Source: UBA3263 sp964554335 (GTDB taxonomy: Bacteria; Bacteroidota; Bacteroidia; Bacteroidales; Muribaculaceae). From it: a stretch of DNA of 28,501 bases. The stretch's first letter is position 1; every line of letters starts with the position of its first letter. A model generated the notes under the pieces. That model worked only from the letters and a program-made list of their open reading frames with translations. It was not told the origin of the DNA and ran no database searches. Below are positions 1 to 6,897 of this stretch, piece after piece. The DNA is taken from the NCBI GenBank assembly GCA_964554335.1, contig CAZKOF010000022.1, forward strand, positions 1 through 28,501, given 5' to 3'. The translations under genes and the position numbers were made by a program.

Positions 1-54
1 GATGCTTTTGGGTTCTGCATTACGCGCTGATAAACCAATTAATAGAACCTGCCT

Positions 55-85
55 TTTGCATGAAACCGAAATTTTGTTAATTTTG
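55..85 (+). promoter_or_regulatory. Bacteroidetes-type promoter for cydAB
   Basis: A TTTG at 55-58 is followed, after 19 nt, by TAATTTTG at 78-85. This matches the known Bacteroides housekeeping promoter (-33 TTTG, -7 TAnnTTTG). Transcription would begin near base 92, so the C-rich repeat and the hairpin that follow would lie in the untranslated leader of cydA. Confidence 0.75.
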
Positions 86-92
86 TGCCGAC

Positions 93-119
93 ATAACCCC
101 TAACCCTTAACCCCTAACC
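93..119 (+). repeat. Telomere-like C-rich tandem repeat in the cydA leader
   Basis: About four imperfect copies of a TAACCC/TAACCCC unit lie head to tail directly after the predicted transcription start. The opposite strand carries three runs of three to four G plus one GG, so a G-quadruplex-like fold is conceivable but not certain. No known binding site was recognised. Confidence 0.7.
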
Positions 120-120
120 A

Positions 121-137
121 TCGGGCCAACGGCCCGA
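121..137 (+). promoter_or_regulatory. Hairpin just before the cydA start codon
   Basis: TCGGGCC at 121-127 and GGCCCGA at 131-137 form a perfect 7-bp stem with a 3-nt loop, ending 8 nt before the ATG at 146. There is no T-run, so it is not a normal terminator. It could affect ribosome access or mRNA stability. The structure is read from the sequence; the role is inferred. Confidence 0.55.
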
Positions 138-145
138 ATAATACC

Positions 146-1663
146 ATGCCAGACTTAATATCAGTTGTAGAATGGTCGCGATGGCAGTTTGCCTTGACGG
201 CTATGTATCATTGGCTTTTCGTGCCTCTGACCCTCGGTCTCTCGGTCATCATTGCCATTATGGAAACCGTCGGACTGCGCAAGAACTCTGAAAAAATGCT
301 CTCAGCAGCCCGCTTTTGGACAAAGATTTTTGCAATCAACTTCGTCTGCGGCGTCGCAACGGGCATTATCCTCGAATTTGAGTTCGGCACGAACTGGAGC
401 AACTACTCATGGTTCGTCGGCGACATCTTCGGCGCCCCGCTCGCCATCGAGGGGTTGTTTGCTTTCTTCCTTGAATCGACGTTCGTTGTCGTAATGGTTC
501 TCGGATGGGGCCGCGTCAGCCGCAAGTTCCACCTGACCTCAACGTGGCTGACCGCCATAGGCGCAATGATTTCAGCCCTTTGGATTCTCGTTGCCAACGC
601 CTGGATGCAGTTCCCAACGGGAATGACTTTCAATCCCGACACAATGCGCAACGAAATGACCGACTTTTGGGCCGTGGCCCTATCGCCCGTGGCGCTCAAC
701 AAACTGCTTCACGCCGTGCTCTCGAGTTGGTGTCTTGGCGGCGCCTTTGTCGTTGGTGTCAGCTGCTACGTGCTCCGCCGTCGCCGCGGTAAGGTCGACT
801 TCGCCCTGCCCTCAATCAAGGTCGCGTCGTGGGTTGGGTTGGTCGGTATAATCATGACTGCATTGAGCGGCCATTCTACCGCAGTCGACGTCAGTGAGAC
901 CCAGCCGATGAAACTCGCCGCTATGGAGGGCCTGTGGCACGGAGGGAATAACACCGAACTCGTTGCTTTCGGCGTTCTCAATCCTGAAAAAACCTTTGCC
1001 AACGACGCCGACCCTTACATCTTCAAAATCGGAATGCCCGGAATGCTATCGTGGATTGCCCGCGGAAGCTCCGACGCATATATTCCCGGAATATACGACA
1101 TCATCGAAGGTCACGACGAAATCGGCGGGGTTGCCGTCAACACCGTCAGCTACCCCGAGCGCATTGCCCGCGGAGCCGCCGCACGCGAAGCCCTCGCCGA
1201 ATACGGGGCCACCCAATCGCCCGAGGCCCTCGACGCTCTCAATAAAGACTATCCCTACTTCGGCTATGGCTACTACGATTCTCCGGAGGAGTTCATTCCC
1301 CCGGTGGCCATGACTTTCTACTCCTTCCACCTGATGGTTGTCCTCGGTGGCTACCTGGGACTCTTCTTCGTCATTGCCCTGCTCCTGGCCTACAAAAAGG
1401 AGGGCACCCTCTCAACCCTGGCCGCATCCTGGATCGGCATGCTGACAATCGCCGCCGCATGGGTATGCTCGCAAGCCGGATGGATTTGCGCCGAAGTCGG
1501 ACGCCAGCCATGGGTCATACAGGACCTCATGCCAACCCGCGCGGCAATCTCCGCTCTCGACGCCTCGAGCGTACAACTGACCTTCTGGCTCTTCGCAATA
1601 GTATTCACAATGCTGCTCCTCGCCGAAGTCGGCATCATGATCCGTAAAATCAATAAAGTCTGA
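146..1663 (+). CDS. cydA: Cytochrome bd ubiquinol oxidase subunit I
   Basis: This is the catalytic subunit of the high-affinity terminal oxidase that oxidises quinol and reduces O2 to water in the inner membrane. The 505-residue protein keeps the hallmark residues: His22 (heme b595 ligand), Glu102 and Glu110 in EGLFAFFLES, His189 and Met397 (heme b558 ligands by alignment with E. coli His186 and Met393), Lys256 and Glu261 at the quinol-site segment QPMKLAAMEGLW, and GRQPW near the C-terminus. It is slightly shorter than the E. coli protein (about 520 residues). The start is the ATG 8 nt after a 7-bp hairpin. cydB follows after 9 nt, so both are co-transcribed. In gut Bacteroidales this oxidase scavenges traces of oxygen. 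Confidence 0.97.
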   Translation: MPDLISVVEWSRWQFALTAMYHWLFVPLTLGLSVIIAIMETVGLRKNSEKMLSAARFWTKIFAINFVCGVATGIILEFEFGTNWSNYSWFVGDIFGAPLAIEGLFAFFLESTFVVVMVLGWGRVSRKFHLTSTWLTAIGAMISALWILVANAWMQFPTGMTFNPDTMRNEMTDFWAVALSPVALNKLLHAVLSSWCLGGAFVVGVSCYVLRRRRGKVDFALPSIKVASWVGLVGIIMTALSGHSTAVDVSETQPMKLAAMEGLWHGGNNTELVAFGVLNPEKTFANDADPYIFKIGMPGMLSWIARGSSDAYIPGIYDIIEGHDEIGGVAVNTVSYPERIARGAAAREALAEYGATQSPEALDALNKDYPYFGYGYYDSPEEFIPPVAMTFYSFHLMVVLGGYLGLFFVIALLLAYKKEGTLSTLAASWIGMLTIAAAWVCSQAGWICAEVGRQPWVIQDLMPTRAAISALDASSVQLTFWLFAIVFTMLLLAEVGIMIRKINKV

Positions 1664-1672
1664 ACGCGCACT

Positions 1673-2812
1673 ATGTCACTCACTTGCCTACAGAACTACT
1701 GGTGGTTCCTAATCTCCCTGCTCGCCGCCATGCTCGTTTTTCTTCTCTTTGTCCAGGGCGGACAGTCTATGCTCCCCGGCCTGCGCCAACCTGCTGACCG
1801 CGACCTGGCCGTAAACGCCCTCGGGCGCAAATGGGAACTCACATTCACTACCCTCGTGGTTTTCGGAGGAGCCTTCTTCGCCTCTTTCCCGCTCTTTTAC
1901 TCGACGAGCTTCGGCGGCGCCTACTGGCTTTGGATGCTGATTCTCTTCTCATTCGTAATCCAGGCTTTCAGCTATGAATTCCGGCGCAAACACGGCAACA
2001 TCTACGGTCGTCGCCTCTACGACCTGCTGCTCTTCCTCAACGGTTGCTTCGGCCCGTTCCTGCTCGGCGTTGCCGTCGGCACCATGATTTTCGGCGCCGA
2101 ATTCATCGTTAACCGCGAAAACATCCTCGACTCCGCCAACCCTGTGATTTCAACATGGGCCAATCCGCTCCACGGCCTCGAAGCCCTCACTTCACTCAAA
2201 TGTCTGTGCCTCGGCGCAGTGATTTTGCTGCTGGCCCGCGTTACCGGAGCGATTTATCTACTCGACAACACCGCCGCCGACAACTCCCTTCGCCACTTCC
2301 TGACGCGCCGGGTGCTTGTCAACGCTGCCCTATTCGTACCCTTGTTCCTGACTTTCCTCGCCGTGCTGCTGATGTCGCCGTCTTATGTTGCGAACCCCGA
2401 CGGAATAATCGAACAGGTTGCCAACGGCTACCTCACCAACTTCGTCGAGATGTGGTGGGCCGCCGCTGCCCTCCTGGTCGGCGTGGTCCTGGTGCTTACC
2501 GCCATCATCGGCGTGCTGATCCGCACTTCCTTTCCCCACGCAACGTGGTATATCGGCATCGGAACCGTACTCGTCGTCATGAGCCTCTTTTGGGTCATGG
2601 GCTACGGCTCCACGAGCTACTATCCCTCGCTCGCCGACATGCAGTCGTCGCTGACTCTGGCCAACAGCTCCTCGTCAGACTTCACCCTGCGCACAATGAG
2701 CCTGGTTTCGCTCGTCATCCCCTTCGTCGTGGCCTACATTGCCTACGTCTGGTATCGCATGACCTCGCGCCCGCTGACCCCCGACGACCTCACCAACGGC
2801 CCCGCCTACTGA
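1673..2812 (+). CDS. cydB: Cytochrome bd ubiquinol oxidase subunit II
   Basis: This is the second core subunit of cytochrome bd, a 379-residue, multi-helix inner-membrane protein that stabilises the heme-bearing CydA. It opens with a hydrophobic helix (WWFLISLLAAMLVFLLFVQG) followed by the family-typical GGQSMLPG region, and has eight or nine further hydrophobic spans. It starts 9 nt after cydA stops. A strong GC-rich hairpin lies just after its stop, so the operon appears to hold only these two genes. No cydX-like small gene was seen downstream and no cydCD in the window. Confidence 0.95.
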   Translation: MSLTCLQNYWWFLISLLAAMLVFLLFVQGGQSMLPGLRQPADRDLAVNALGRKWELTFTTLVVFGGAFFASFPLFYSTSFGGAYWLWMLILFSFVIQAFSYEFRRKHGNIYGRRLYDLLLFLNGCFGPFLLGVAVGTMIFGAEFIVNRENILDSANPVISTWANPLHGLEALTSLKCLCLGAVILLLARVTGAIYLLDNTAADNSLRHFLTRRVLVNAALFVPLFLTFLAVLLMSPSYVANPDGIIEQVANGYLTNFVEMWWAAAALLVGVVLVLTAIIGVLIRTSFPHATWYIGIGTVLVVMSLFWVMGYGSTSYYPSLADMQSSLTLANSSSSDFTLRTMSLVSLVIPFVVAYIAYVWYRMTSRPLTPDDLTNGPAY

Positions 2813-2826
2813 CCCCCGCACACCAC

Positions 2827-2851
2827 ACGCCCCGCCCCCGAAGCGGGGCGT
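2827..2851 (+). terminator. GC-rich hairpin terminator after cydB
   Basis: ACGCCCCGC (2827-2835) pairs with GCGGGGCGT (2843-2851) in a 9-bp stem with a 7-nt loop, 14 nt after the cydB stop. Only a weak T-rich tract follows directly (TCCATT), with T-rich repeats further on, so efficiency is uncertain. Confidence 0.7.
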
Positions 2852-2871
2852 TCCATTAACTCTCGAATTTC

Positions 2872-2950
2872 CCATTTTCATTTTTACTTTTTCATTTTTA
2901 CTTTTTCATTTTTCATTTTTCATTTTTCATTTTTTCATTTTTCATTTTTT
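2872..2950 (+). repeat. CATTTTT tandem repeat upstream of the ABC-F gene
   Basis: About ten imperfect copies of a 7-nt CATTTTT unit, with some TACTTTTT and CATTTTTT variants, fill the gap between the cydB terminator and the next promoter. The same motif occurs near 5546-5580 and, reading on the other strand, at 20676-20757. Each time it reads CATTTTT on the sense strand of the downstream gene. Confidence 0.85.
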
Positions 2951-2963
2951 AACTTATTATGCT

Positions 2964-2971
2964 TAACTTTG
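2964..2971 (+). promoter_or_regulatory. -7 promoter element (TAACTTTG) of the ABC-F gene
   Basis: TAACTTTG fits the TAnnTTTG consensus and lies within a 20-nt block, ATTATGCTTAACTTTGCAGG, that recurs exactly before tamL. No exact TTTG is present at -33; the end of the T-rich repeat occupies that position. The predicted start of transcription is near 2978, about 20 nt before the ATG. Confidence 0.65.
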
Positions 2972-2997
2972 CAGGCTCAAATAGGTAAAAAACGAAT

Positions 2998-4620
2998 ATG
3001 ATTACAGTAAGTAACCTGGGCATGCAATTCGGAAAGCGCGTGCTCTTTCAGGACGTCAATATGAAATTTACGCCGGGCAACTGCTACGGCATCATCGGTG
3101 CGAACGGCGCCGGCAAGTCAACGCTTATGCGCATATTGTCTGACAGACTCTCGCCCACCCACGGCACCGTCAGTCAAGGTCCCGGCGAACGCATGAGCGT
3201 GCTCGAACAAGACCACTTCAAGTTCGACGAATGCACGGTTCTCGAAACCGTCATGCGCGGCCACACGGTTCTTTGGGACATCATGCAGGAGAAAGACGCT
3301 CTTTATGCCAAGCCCGATTTCAGCGACGAAGACGGCGTGCGCGCCGCCGAGCTGGAGGAGAAATTTGCCGAACTCGAAGGCTGGAATGCCGAGAGCGATG
3401 CCGCAGCCCTGCTCAGCGGCCTCGGAATTAAAGAGGAGAAGCATCAGATGCTGATGAAAGACATGAGCGGTAACGAAAAAGTGCGCGTGCTGCTCGCAAA
3501 GGCACTTTTCGGCAACCCCGATAACCTGCTGCTCGACGAACCGACCAACGACCTCGACCTCGACACGGTCAGCTGGCTCGAAGATTACCTCTCGAAGTTT
3601 GAAAACACCGTGCTCGTAGTCAGCCACGACCGCCACTTCCTCGACTCGGTCTGCACCCACACCCTCGATATCGACTACAATAAGATGACGCTCTTTGCCG
3701 GTAACTATTCGTTCTGGTATGAGTCATCGCAGCTTGCTCTGCGCCAGCAACAACAACAGAACAAGAAGGCGGAAGAAAAGCGCAAAGAGCTGCTGGAGTT
3801 CATTCAGCGCTTCTCGGCCAACGTTGCGAAGTCCAAGCAGACAACCTCGCGCAAGAAAATGCTCGAAAAACTCAACGTCGAAGAGATTCAGCCCTCGTCG
3901 CGCCGCTATCCGGGCATAATCTTCACTCCTTCACGCGAGCCGGGCAACAAGATTCTCGAAGTCAAGGGCCTGACAGCCTCCGTCGACGGCGAACTGCTCT
4001 TCAAAGACGTCAACTTCCAGATTGAAAAGGGCGACAAGGTCTGCTTCCTCAGCCATGATCCCCGGGCTATGACCGCCCTGTTCGAAATCATCAACGGCCG
4101 ACGCAAAGCCGACGAAGGGCAGTATGAGTGGGGTCAGACAATCACAACCGCCTACCTGCCTCTCGACAATTCCGAGTATTTCAACACCGACATAAACCTC
4201 GTCGATTGGCTCTGTCAGTTCAGCAACGACTCGAGCGAAATCTACCTCAAAGGGTTCCTCGGCAAGATGCTCTTTTCGGGCGAAGAGGTGCTCAAGAAGG
4301 CCTCGGTGCTCTCCGGTGGCGAAAAAATGCGCTGCATGATTGCCCGCATGATGCTCCGCGACGCCAACACGATGATTCTCGACTCCCCGACCAACCATCT
4401 TGACCTCGAGTCAATCCAGGCGTTCAACAACACCCTGCAGGGCTTCAAAGGCAACATCCTGATGTCGAGCCATGACCACGAGTTCATCCAGACGGTCTGC
4501 AACCGCATTATCGAGCTCACGCCCAACGGTATCATCGACAAGATGACCGAATATGACGACTATATCACCGACGAGCGCGTACTCGCCGCACGCGAAAAGC
4601 TCTATGGCGCTCCCGTCTGA
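2998..4620 (+). CDS. ABC-F family ATPase, YbiT-like, with degenerate second ATPase domain
   Basis: This is a soluble twin-ATPase protein of the ABC-F family, whose members bind the ribosomal E site and modulate translation. There are no membrane spans. NBD1 has Walker A GANGAGKST (34-42), signature SGNEK (157-161) and LLLDEPTND with catalytic Glu181. A charged linker (about 245-305) follows. NBD2 has an intact signature SGGEK (439-443), but its Walker A position reads SHDPRAMTA (352-360), with no Lys-Ser/Thr, and its Walker B ends LDSPTNHLD with Ser463 in place of the catalytic Glu. One composite ATP site (NBD1 Walker motifs with NBD2 signature) is therefore intact and the other looks dead. 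Length (540) and overall motifs suit the YbiT/YkpA branch. It overlaps the next gene by 17 nt. An antibiotic-resistance role is possible but not indicated. Confidence 0.9.
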   Translation: MITVSNLGMQFGKRVLFQDVNMKFTPGNCYGIIGANGAGKSTLMRILSDRLSPTHGTVSQGPGERMSVLEQDHFKFDECTVLETVMRGHTVLWDIMQEKDALYAKPDFSDEDGVRAAELEEKFAELEGWNAESDAAALLSGLGIKEEKHQMLMKDMSGNEKVRVLLAKALFGNPDNLLLDEPTNDLDLDTVSWLEDYLSKFENTVLVVSHDRHFLDSVCTHTLDIDYNKMTLFAGNYSFWYESSQLALRQQQQQNKKAEEKRKELLEFIQRFSANVAKSKQTTSRKKMLEKLNVEEIQPSSRRYPGIIFTPSREPGNKILEVKGLTASVDGELLFKDVNFQIEKGDKVCFLSHDPRAMTALFEIINGRRKADEGQYEWGQTITTAYLPLDNSEYFNTDINLVDWLCQFSNDSSEIYLKGFLGKMLFSGEEVLKKASVLSGGEKMRCMIARMMLRDANTMILDSPTNHLDLESIQAFNNTLQGFKGNILMSSHDHEFIQTVCNRIIELTPNGIIDKMTEYDDYITDERVLAAREKLYGAPV

Positions 4621-5539
4621 ATTAACGGAACTGCTGAACCTGATGCACCTGGTTCCGTCGGAGTCGGTTGCCTTGACGGGTTCCGGCAGCAACCGGCGCT
4701 ACTGGCGCCTGAAGTTCAACACCGGGTCCGACCTGATTGCGACCGAAGGCACAAACATTGCCGAAAACGACGCTTTTCTTTATCTCGACGCCAAATTGGC
4801 CGAAGCGGGCATCAACGTGCCCCGGGTAGTTGGCATTTCGGCCAACCGCATGACGTACATCCAGACCGACGTCGGCTCGAGGGCCCTGTTTGACTGCCTG
4901 GAACGTACCGACCTGGTAGCCAAAGCCATTGACCTACTCGCCGCAGTCCATCAGACTACCGGCATAGACTACCGGCGCTGCCACCCCATTGCCGAAATGG
5001 ATCGCCGGGCAATCATGTGGGACCTCAACTACTTCAAATACTGCTTCCTGAAAACCACCCCCGGACTCGAAATCGACGAGCCTGCGCTCGAGGATGACTT
5101 CGAGCGGCTTACCGCCAGAGTGCTCGATGCGCAACCGCGCGGCTTCATGGTCCGCGACTTCCAGAGCCGCAACGTGATGGTCAGCGATGACGATGAAGTC
5201 GCTCTCATTGACTTTCAGGGGGGACGTCTCGGCCCGGCCCACTACGATATTGCCTCGTTTCTTTGGCAGGCACGCGCCGGGTTCAGCGACGGGCTGCGCT
5301 CGGAAATGATTGAGCGCTACTGTTGTGCGCGCGGCATTGACGCCCGGCGCTTCCGCTCGGAACTGCCCGATTTCGTCGTCCTGCGCCTGCTCCAGGCCCT
5401 CGGAGCCTACGGCTTCCGCGGGCGATTCGAAGGCAAAGCCCACTTCCTGCACTCAATTCCCGCAGCAACCGCAACCCTGCGCGCCCTGCTCCCCGACCTC
5501 CCCTATCCCTACCTCGCCGATCTTTTTTCTCTCCTCTAA
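4604..5539 (+). CDS. APH-fold small-molecule kinase, AmgK-like
   Basis: This is a predicted cytosolic phosphotransferase of the aminoglycoside-phosphotransferase fold, closest by motif to the cell-wall sugar kinase AmgK (MurNAc/GlcNAc anomeric kinase of peptidoglycan recycling). Motifs seen are the N-terminal loop GSGSNRRYWRLKF, the catalytic loop RDFQSRN (Asp185, Asn190) and the metal-binding segment IDFQGGRLGPAHYD (Asp203). The ATG at 4604 gives 311 residues and a 17-nt overlap with the ABC-F gene; an in-frame ATG at 4553 would push the overlap to 68 nt and is less likely. In many Bacteroidetes similar kinases carry a RapZ-like C-terminal domain or sit beside a MurU-type nucleotidyltransferase; neither is present here. 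The substrate is therefore inferred, and resistance to aminoglycosides is not supported. Confidence 0.75.
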   Translation: MALPSELTELLNLMHLVPSESVALTGSGSNRRYWRLKFNTGSDLIATEGTNIAENDAFLYLDAKLAEAGINVPRVVGISANRMTYIQTDVGSRALFDCLERTDLVAKAIDLLAAVHQTTGIDYRRCHPIAEMDRRAIMWDLNYFKYCFLKTTPGLEIDEPALEDDFERLTARVLDAQPRGFMVRDFQSRNVMVSDDDEVALIDFQGGRLGPAHYDIASFLWQARAGFSDGLRSEMIERYCCARGIDARRFRSELPDFVVLRLLQALGAYGFRGRFEGKAHFLHSIPAATATLRALLPDLPYPYLADLFSLL

Positions 5540-5545
5540 CCCACA

Positions 5546-5580
5546 ATTTTTCATTTTTAATTTTTCATTCTTCATTTTTT
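5546..5580 (+). repeat. Short CATTTTT-type repeat before the riboswitch promoter
   Basis: Four to five degenerate CATTTTT/CATTCTT units run right up to the promoter of the B12 operon. The T-rich tract occupies the -33 position of that promoter, as at 2872-2950. Confidence 0.7.
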
Positions 5581-5583
5581 TAG

Positions 5584-5591
5584 TAACTTTG
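5584..5591 (+). promoter_or_regulatory. -7 promoter element of the B12 operon
   Basis: TAACTTTG followed by CAG is the same core as at 2964 and 24867. The expected transcription start, about 5597, coincides with the 5' strand of riboswitch helix P1 (5596), so the transcript would begin with the aptamer itself. Confidence 0.65.
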
Positions 5592-5595
5592 CAGT

Positions 5596-5754
5596 CGGAA
5601 TAGTCAAGGGAACACGGTTAAAATCCGTGACAGTACCCGCTGCTGTGATTTCCGGCGCCCGCCGAGGGCGCGACGTTCAGCGCAAACCAGCCACTGGCCT
5701 CTCGGGCCGGGAAGGCGCGCCGGACGGGGATAAGTCAGAAGACCTGCCATTCCG
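5596..5754 (+). ncRNA. Cobalamin riboswitch aptamer
   Basis: The conserved core is easily recognised: GGGAACACGG and AAATCCGTGACAGTACCCGC (about 5608-5640) followed by TGCTGTGA, then GCCACTGG (5690-5697), GGGAAGGCG (5709-5717) and the B12 box AGTCAGAAGACCTGCC (5733-5748). The ends close with a perfect 6-bp P1: CGGAAT (5596-5601) with ATTCCG (5749-5754). It should bind adenosylcobalamin or a related corrinoid and switch off the downstream uptake operon when B12 is plentiful. Confidence 0.95.
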
Positions 5755-5862
5755 CCATATGCACCTTCGCCCCGGGAACATGGGCAGAGAGAGTACCGGC
5801 GCGCCTCCGCGCGCACGCTTTCCGTACATTCCCGTCGGCGAATCAGGCCTACGGGAATTTTT
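5755..5862 (+). terminator. Riboswitch expression platform with intrinsic terminator and candidate antiterminator
   Basis: ATTCCCGT (5828-5835) pairs with ACGGGAAT (5851-5858), extended inside by GGC/GCC (5837-5839 with 5847-5849), and is followed by TTTTTA: an intrinsic terminator 28 nt before the first gene. CGGGAA at 5773-5778 is complementary to TTCCCG at 5829-5834, so it can compete for the left arm as an antiterminator. A further GC hairpin, GCGCG/CGCGC (5799-5803 with 5808-5812), lies between. This suggests transcriptional control rather than blocking of the ribosome. Confidence 0.75.
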
Positions 5863-5889
5863 ATATCATCACATCAATATTACTACGGA

Positions 5890-6888
5890 ATGAAAAAAAT
5901 TACACTTCTGCCGCTGATTGCGGTTTGCCTGACGGCCTCGGCCGCTGACGAAACGGTCATTCTCGACCTCACAAAGTCAACCACCAAGCTCGAGTTCAAC
6001 GCCACCAACGGCTCCTGGACCGAAACATTCAACGACGACATAACCTCGTTTGAGAGCCAGGTCTTCACTTTCAGCAAAAACTCCTGGAGCGAATATGACA
6101 CCTGGTGGGGCTTCACTGCCTCCAACTCAGCCAACAATGAGCAGCCCGAAAACTTCGTGGCAATGCAGTGGAGCAACATGGCCGCCGGCGGCATAGCCCT
6201 TGACGAAAATGGCGCCGTGAAACTCAACGAAAACGGCTCGCCGGTTGTTGACGCCGCAGTTCCCTACGTTGTCGGCTACACCGGCTTCGGCGGACACTCG
6301 ACCAACATTATTTTTGCCGAGGGCAAGAGTTACGAGCCGCAGGGCGTCTACATCAACCTGACCACATATCCCTACTACTGCCTGGAATTCGGCTTATCCG
6401 GCACGCGCCTCTTCAGCAACGGCGATAAGTTCACGCTCACAATCTACGGCGTCGCCGCCGATGAGTCGGAAAAGAGCATCGACGTTGACCTCTGCACCTA
6501 CACCAACGGCGACATGACCATCAACCGCGGCTGGAAATACGTTGACCTGACCTCGCTCGGGGCTGTCAACGAGCTCTACTTCACGATGGACGGCACAGAC
6601 ACGGGTGATTGGGGTCTGAACACTCCCGCTTACTTCGCCCTCGACAAGCTCTCAGCCAAACCCGCAGCCGAAGAGGCCGTGGCTGCTCCCGCTGCCGCCC
6701 GCGGTTCGCTCGGCTACGACCGCACATCGAAAACCCTAAGCTGGTCGGGTGCGGAATTTGCCGACGTGCGCGACACCGCAGGCCGCACCGTGATGTCGGG
6801 AACCGACGGCGAACTCGACCTTTCGGCCCTTCCCGGCGGAGTATACATTGCCCGCGCCGGAGCACGCTGCCTCAAGCTCGTCCGCTAA
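5890..6888 (+). CDS. Secreted DUF4465-like protein of the B12 operon, with T9SS-like tail
   Basis: This is the first gene of the riboswitch-controlled operon (332 residues). It has a Sec signal peptide ending near ASA (about residue 19) and no proper lipobox. The body (about 25-255) is a beta-rich domain with the aromatic features of DUF4465 (SWTETFND, GFTASNS, PYYCLEFGLSG, and a late region ending YFALDKL). After an Ala-rich linker (about 258-270) comes a module of about 60 residues ending LDLSALPGGVYIARAG and a short basic tail, which resembles type A sorting domains of the type IX secretion system. It is probably exported to the cell surface, where it may bind or hand over corrinoid; this role is inferred only from the operon. 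It might belong to the accessory B12-binding proteins known from Bacteroides, but I cannot assign it to one. Confidence 0.75.
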   Translation: MKKITLLPLIAVCLTASAADETVILDLTKSTTKLEFNATNGSWTETFNDDITSFESQVFTFSKNSWSEYDTWWGFTASNSANNEQPENFVAMQWSNMAAGGIALDENGAVKLNENGSPVVDAAVPYVVGYTGFGGHSTNIIFAEGKSYEPQGVYINLTTYPYYCLEFGLSGTRLFSNGDKFTLTIYGVAADESEKSIDVDLCTYTNGDMTINRGWKYVDLTSLGAVNELYFTMDGTDTGDWGLNTPAYFALDKLSAKPAAEEAVAAPAAARGSLGYDRTSKTLSWSGAEFADVRDTAGRTVMSGTDGELDLSALPGGVYIARAGARCLKLVR

Positions 6889-6897
6889 CACGAACAT

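Noticed and set aside
2813..2997. A cydX-like small subunit gene after cydB
   Set aside because: The region holds a terminator, the CATTTTT repeat and a promoter, and no short membrane-protein frame that looks real.
4553..4603. Upstream ATG for the AmgK-like kinase
   Set aside because: It would lengthen the overlap with the ABC-F gene to 68 nt and add a leader with no family match. The ATG at 4604 gives the usual N-terminus.
2998..5539. Antibiotic-resistance pair (ABC-F protection protein plus aminoglycoside phosphotransferase)
   Set aside because: The ABC-F motifs fit the YbiT-type housekeeping group, and the kinase motifs (RDFQSRN, IDFQGG) fit AmgK-like sugar kinases rather than resistance APHs. 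There is no mobile-element context.
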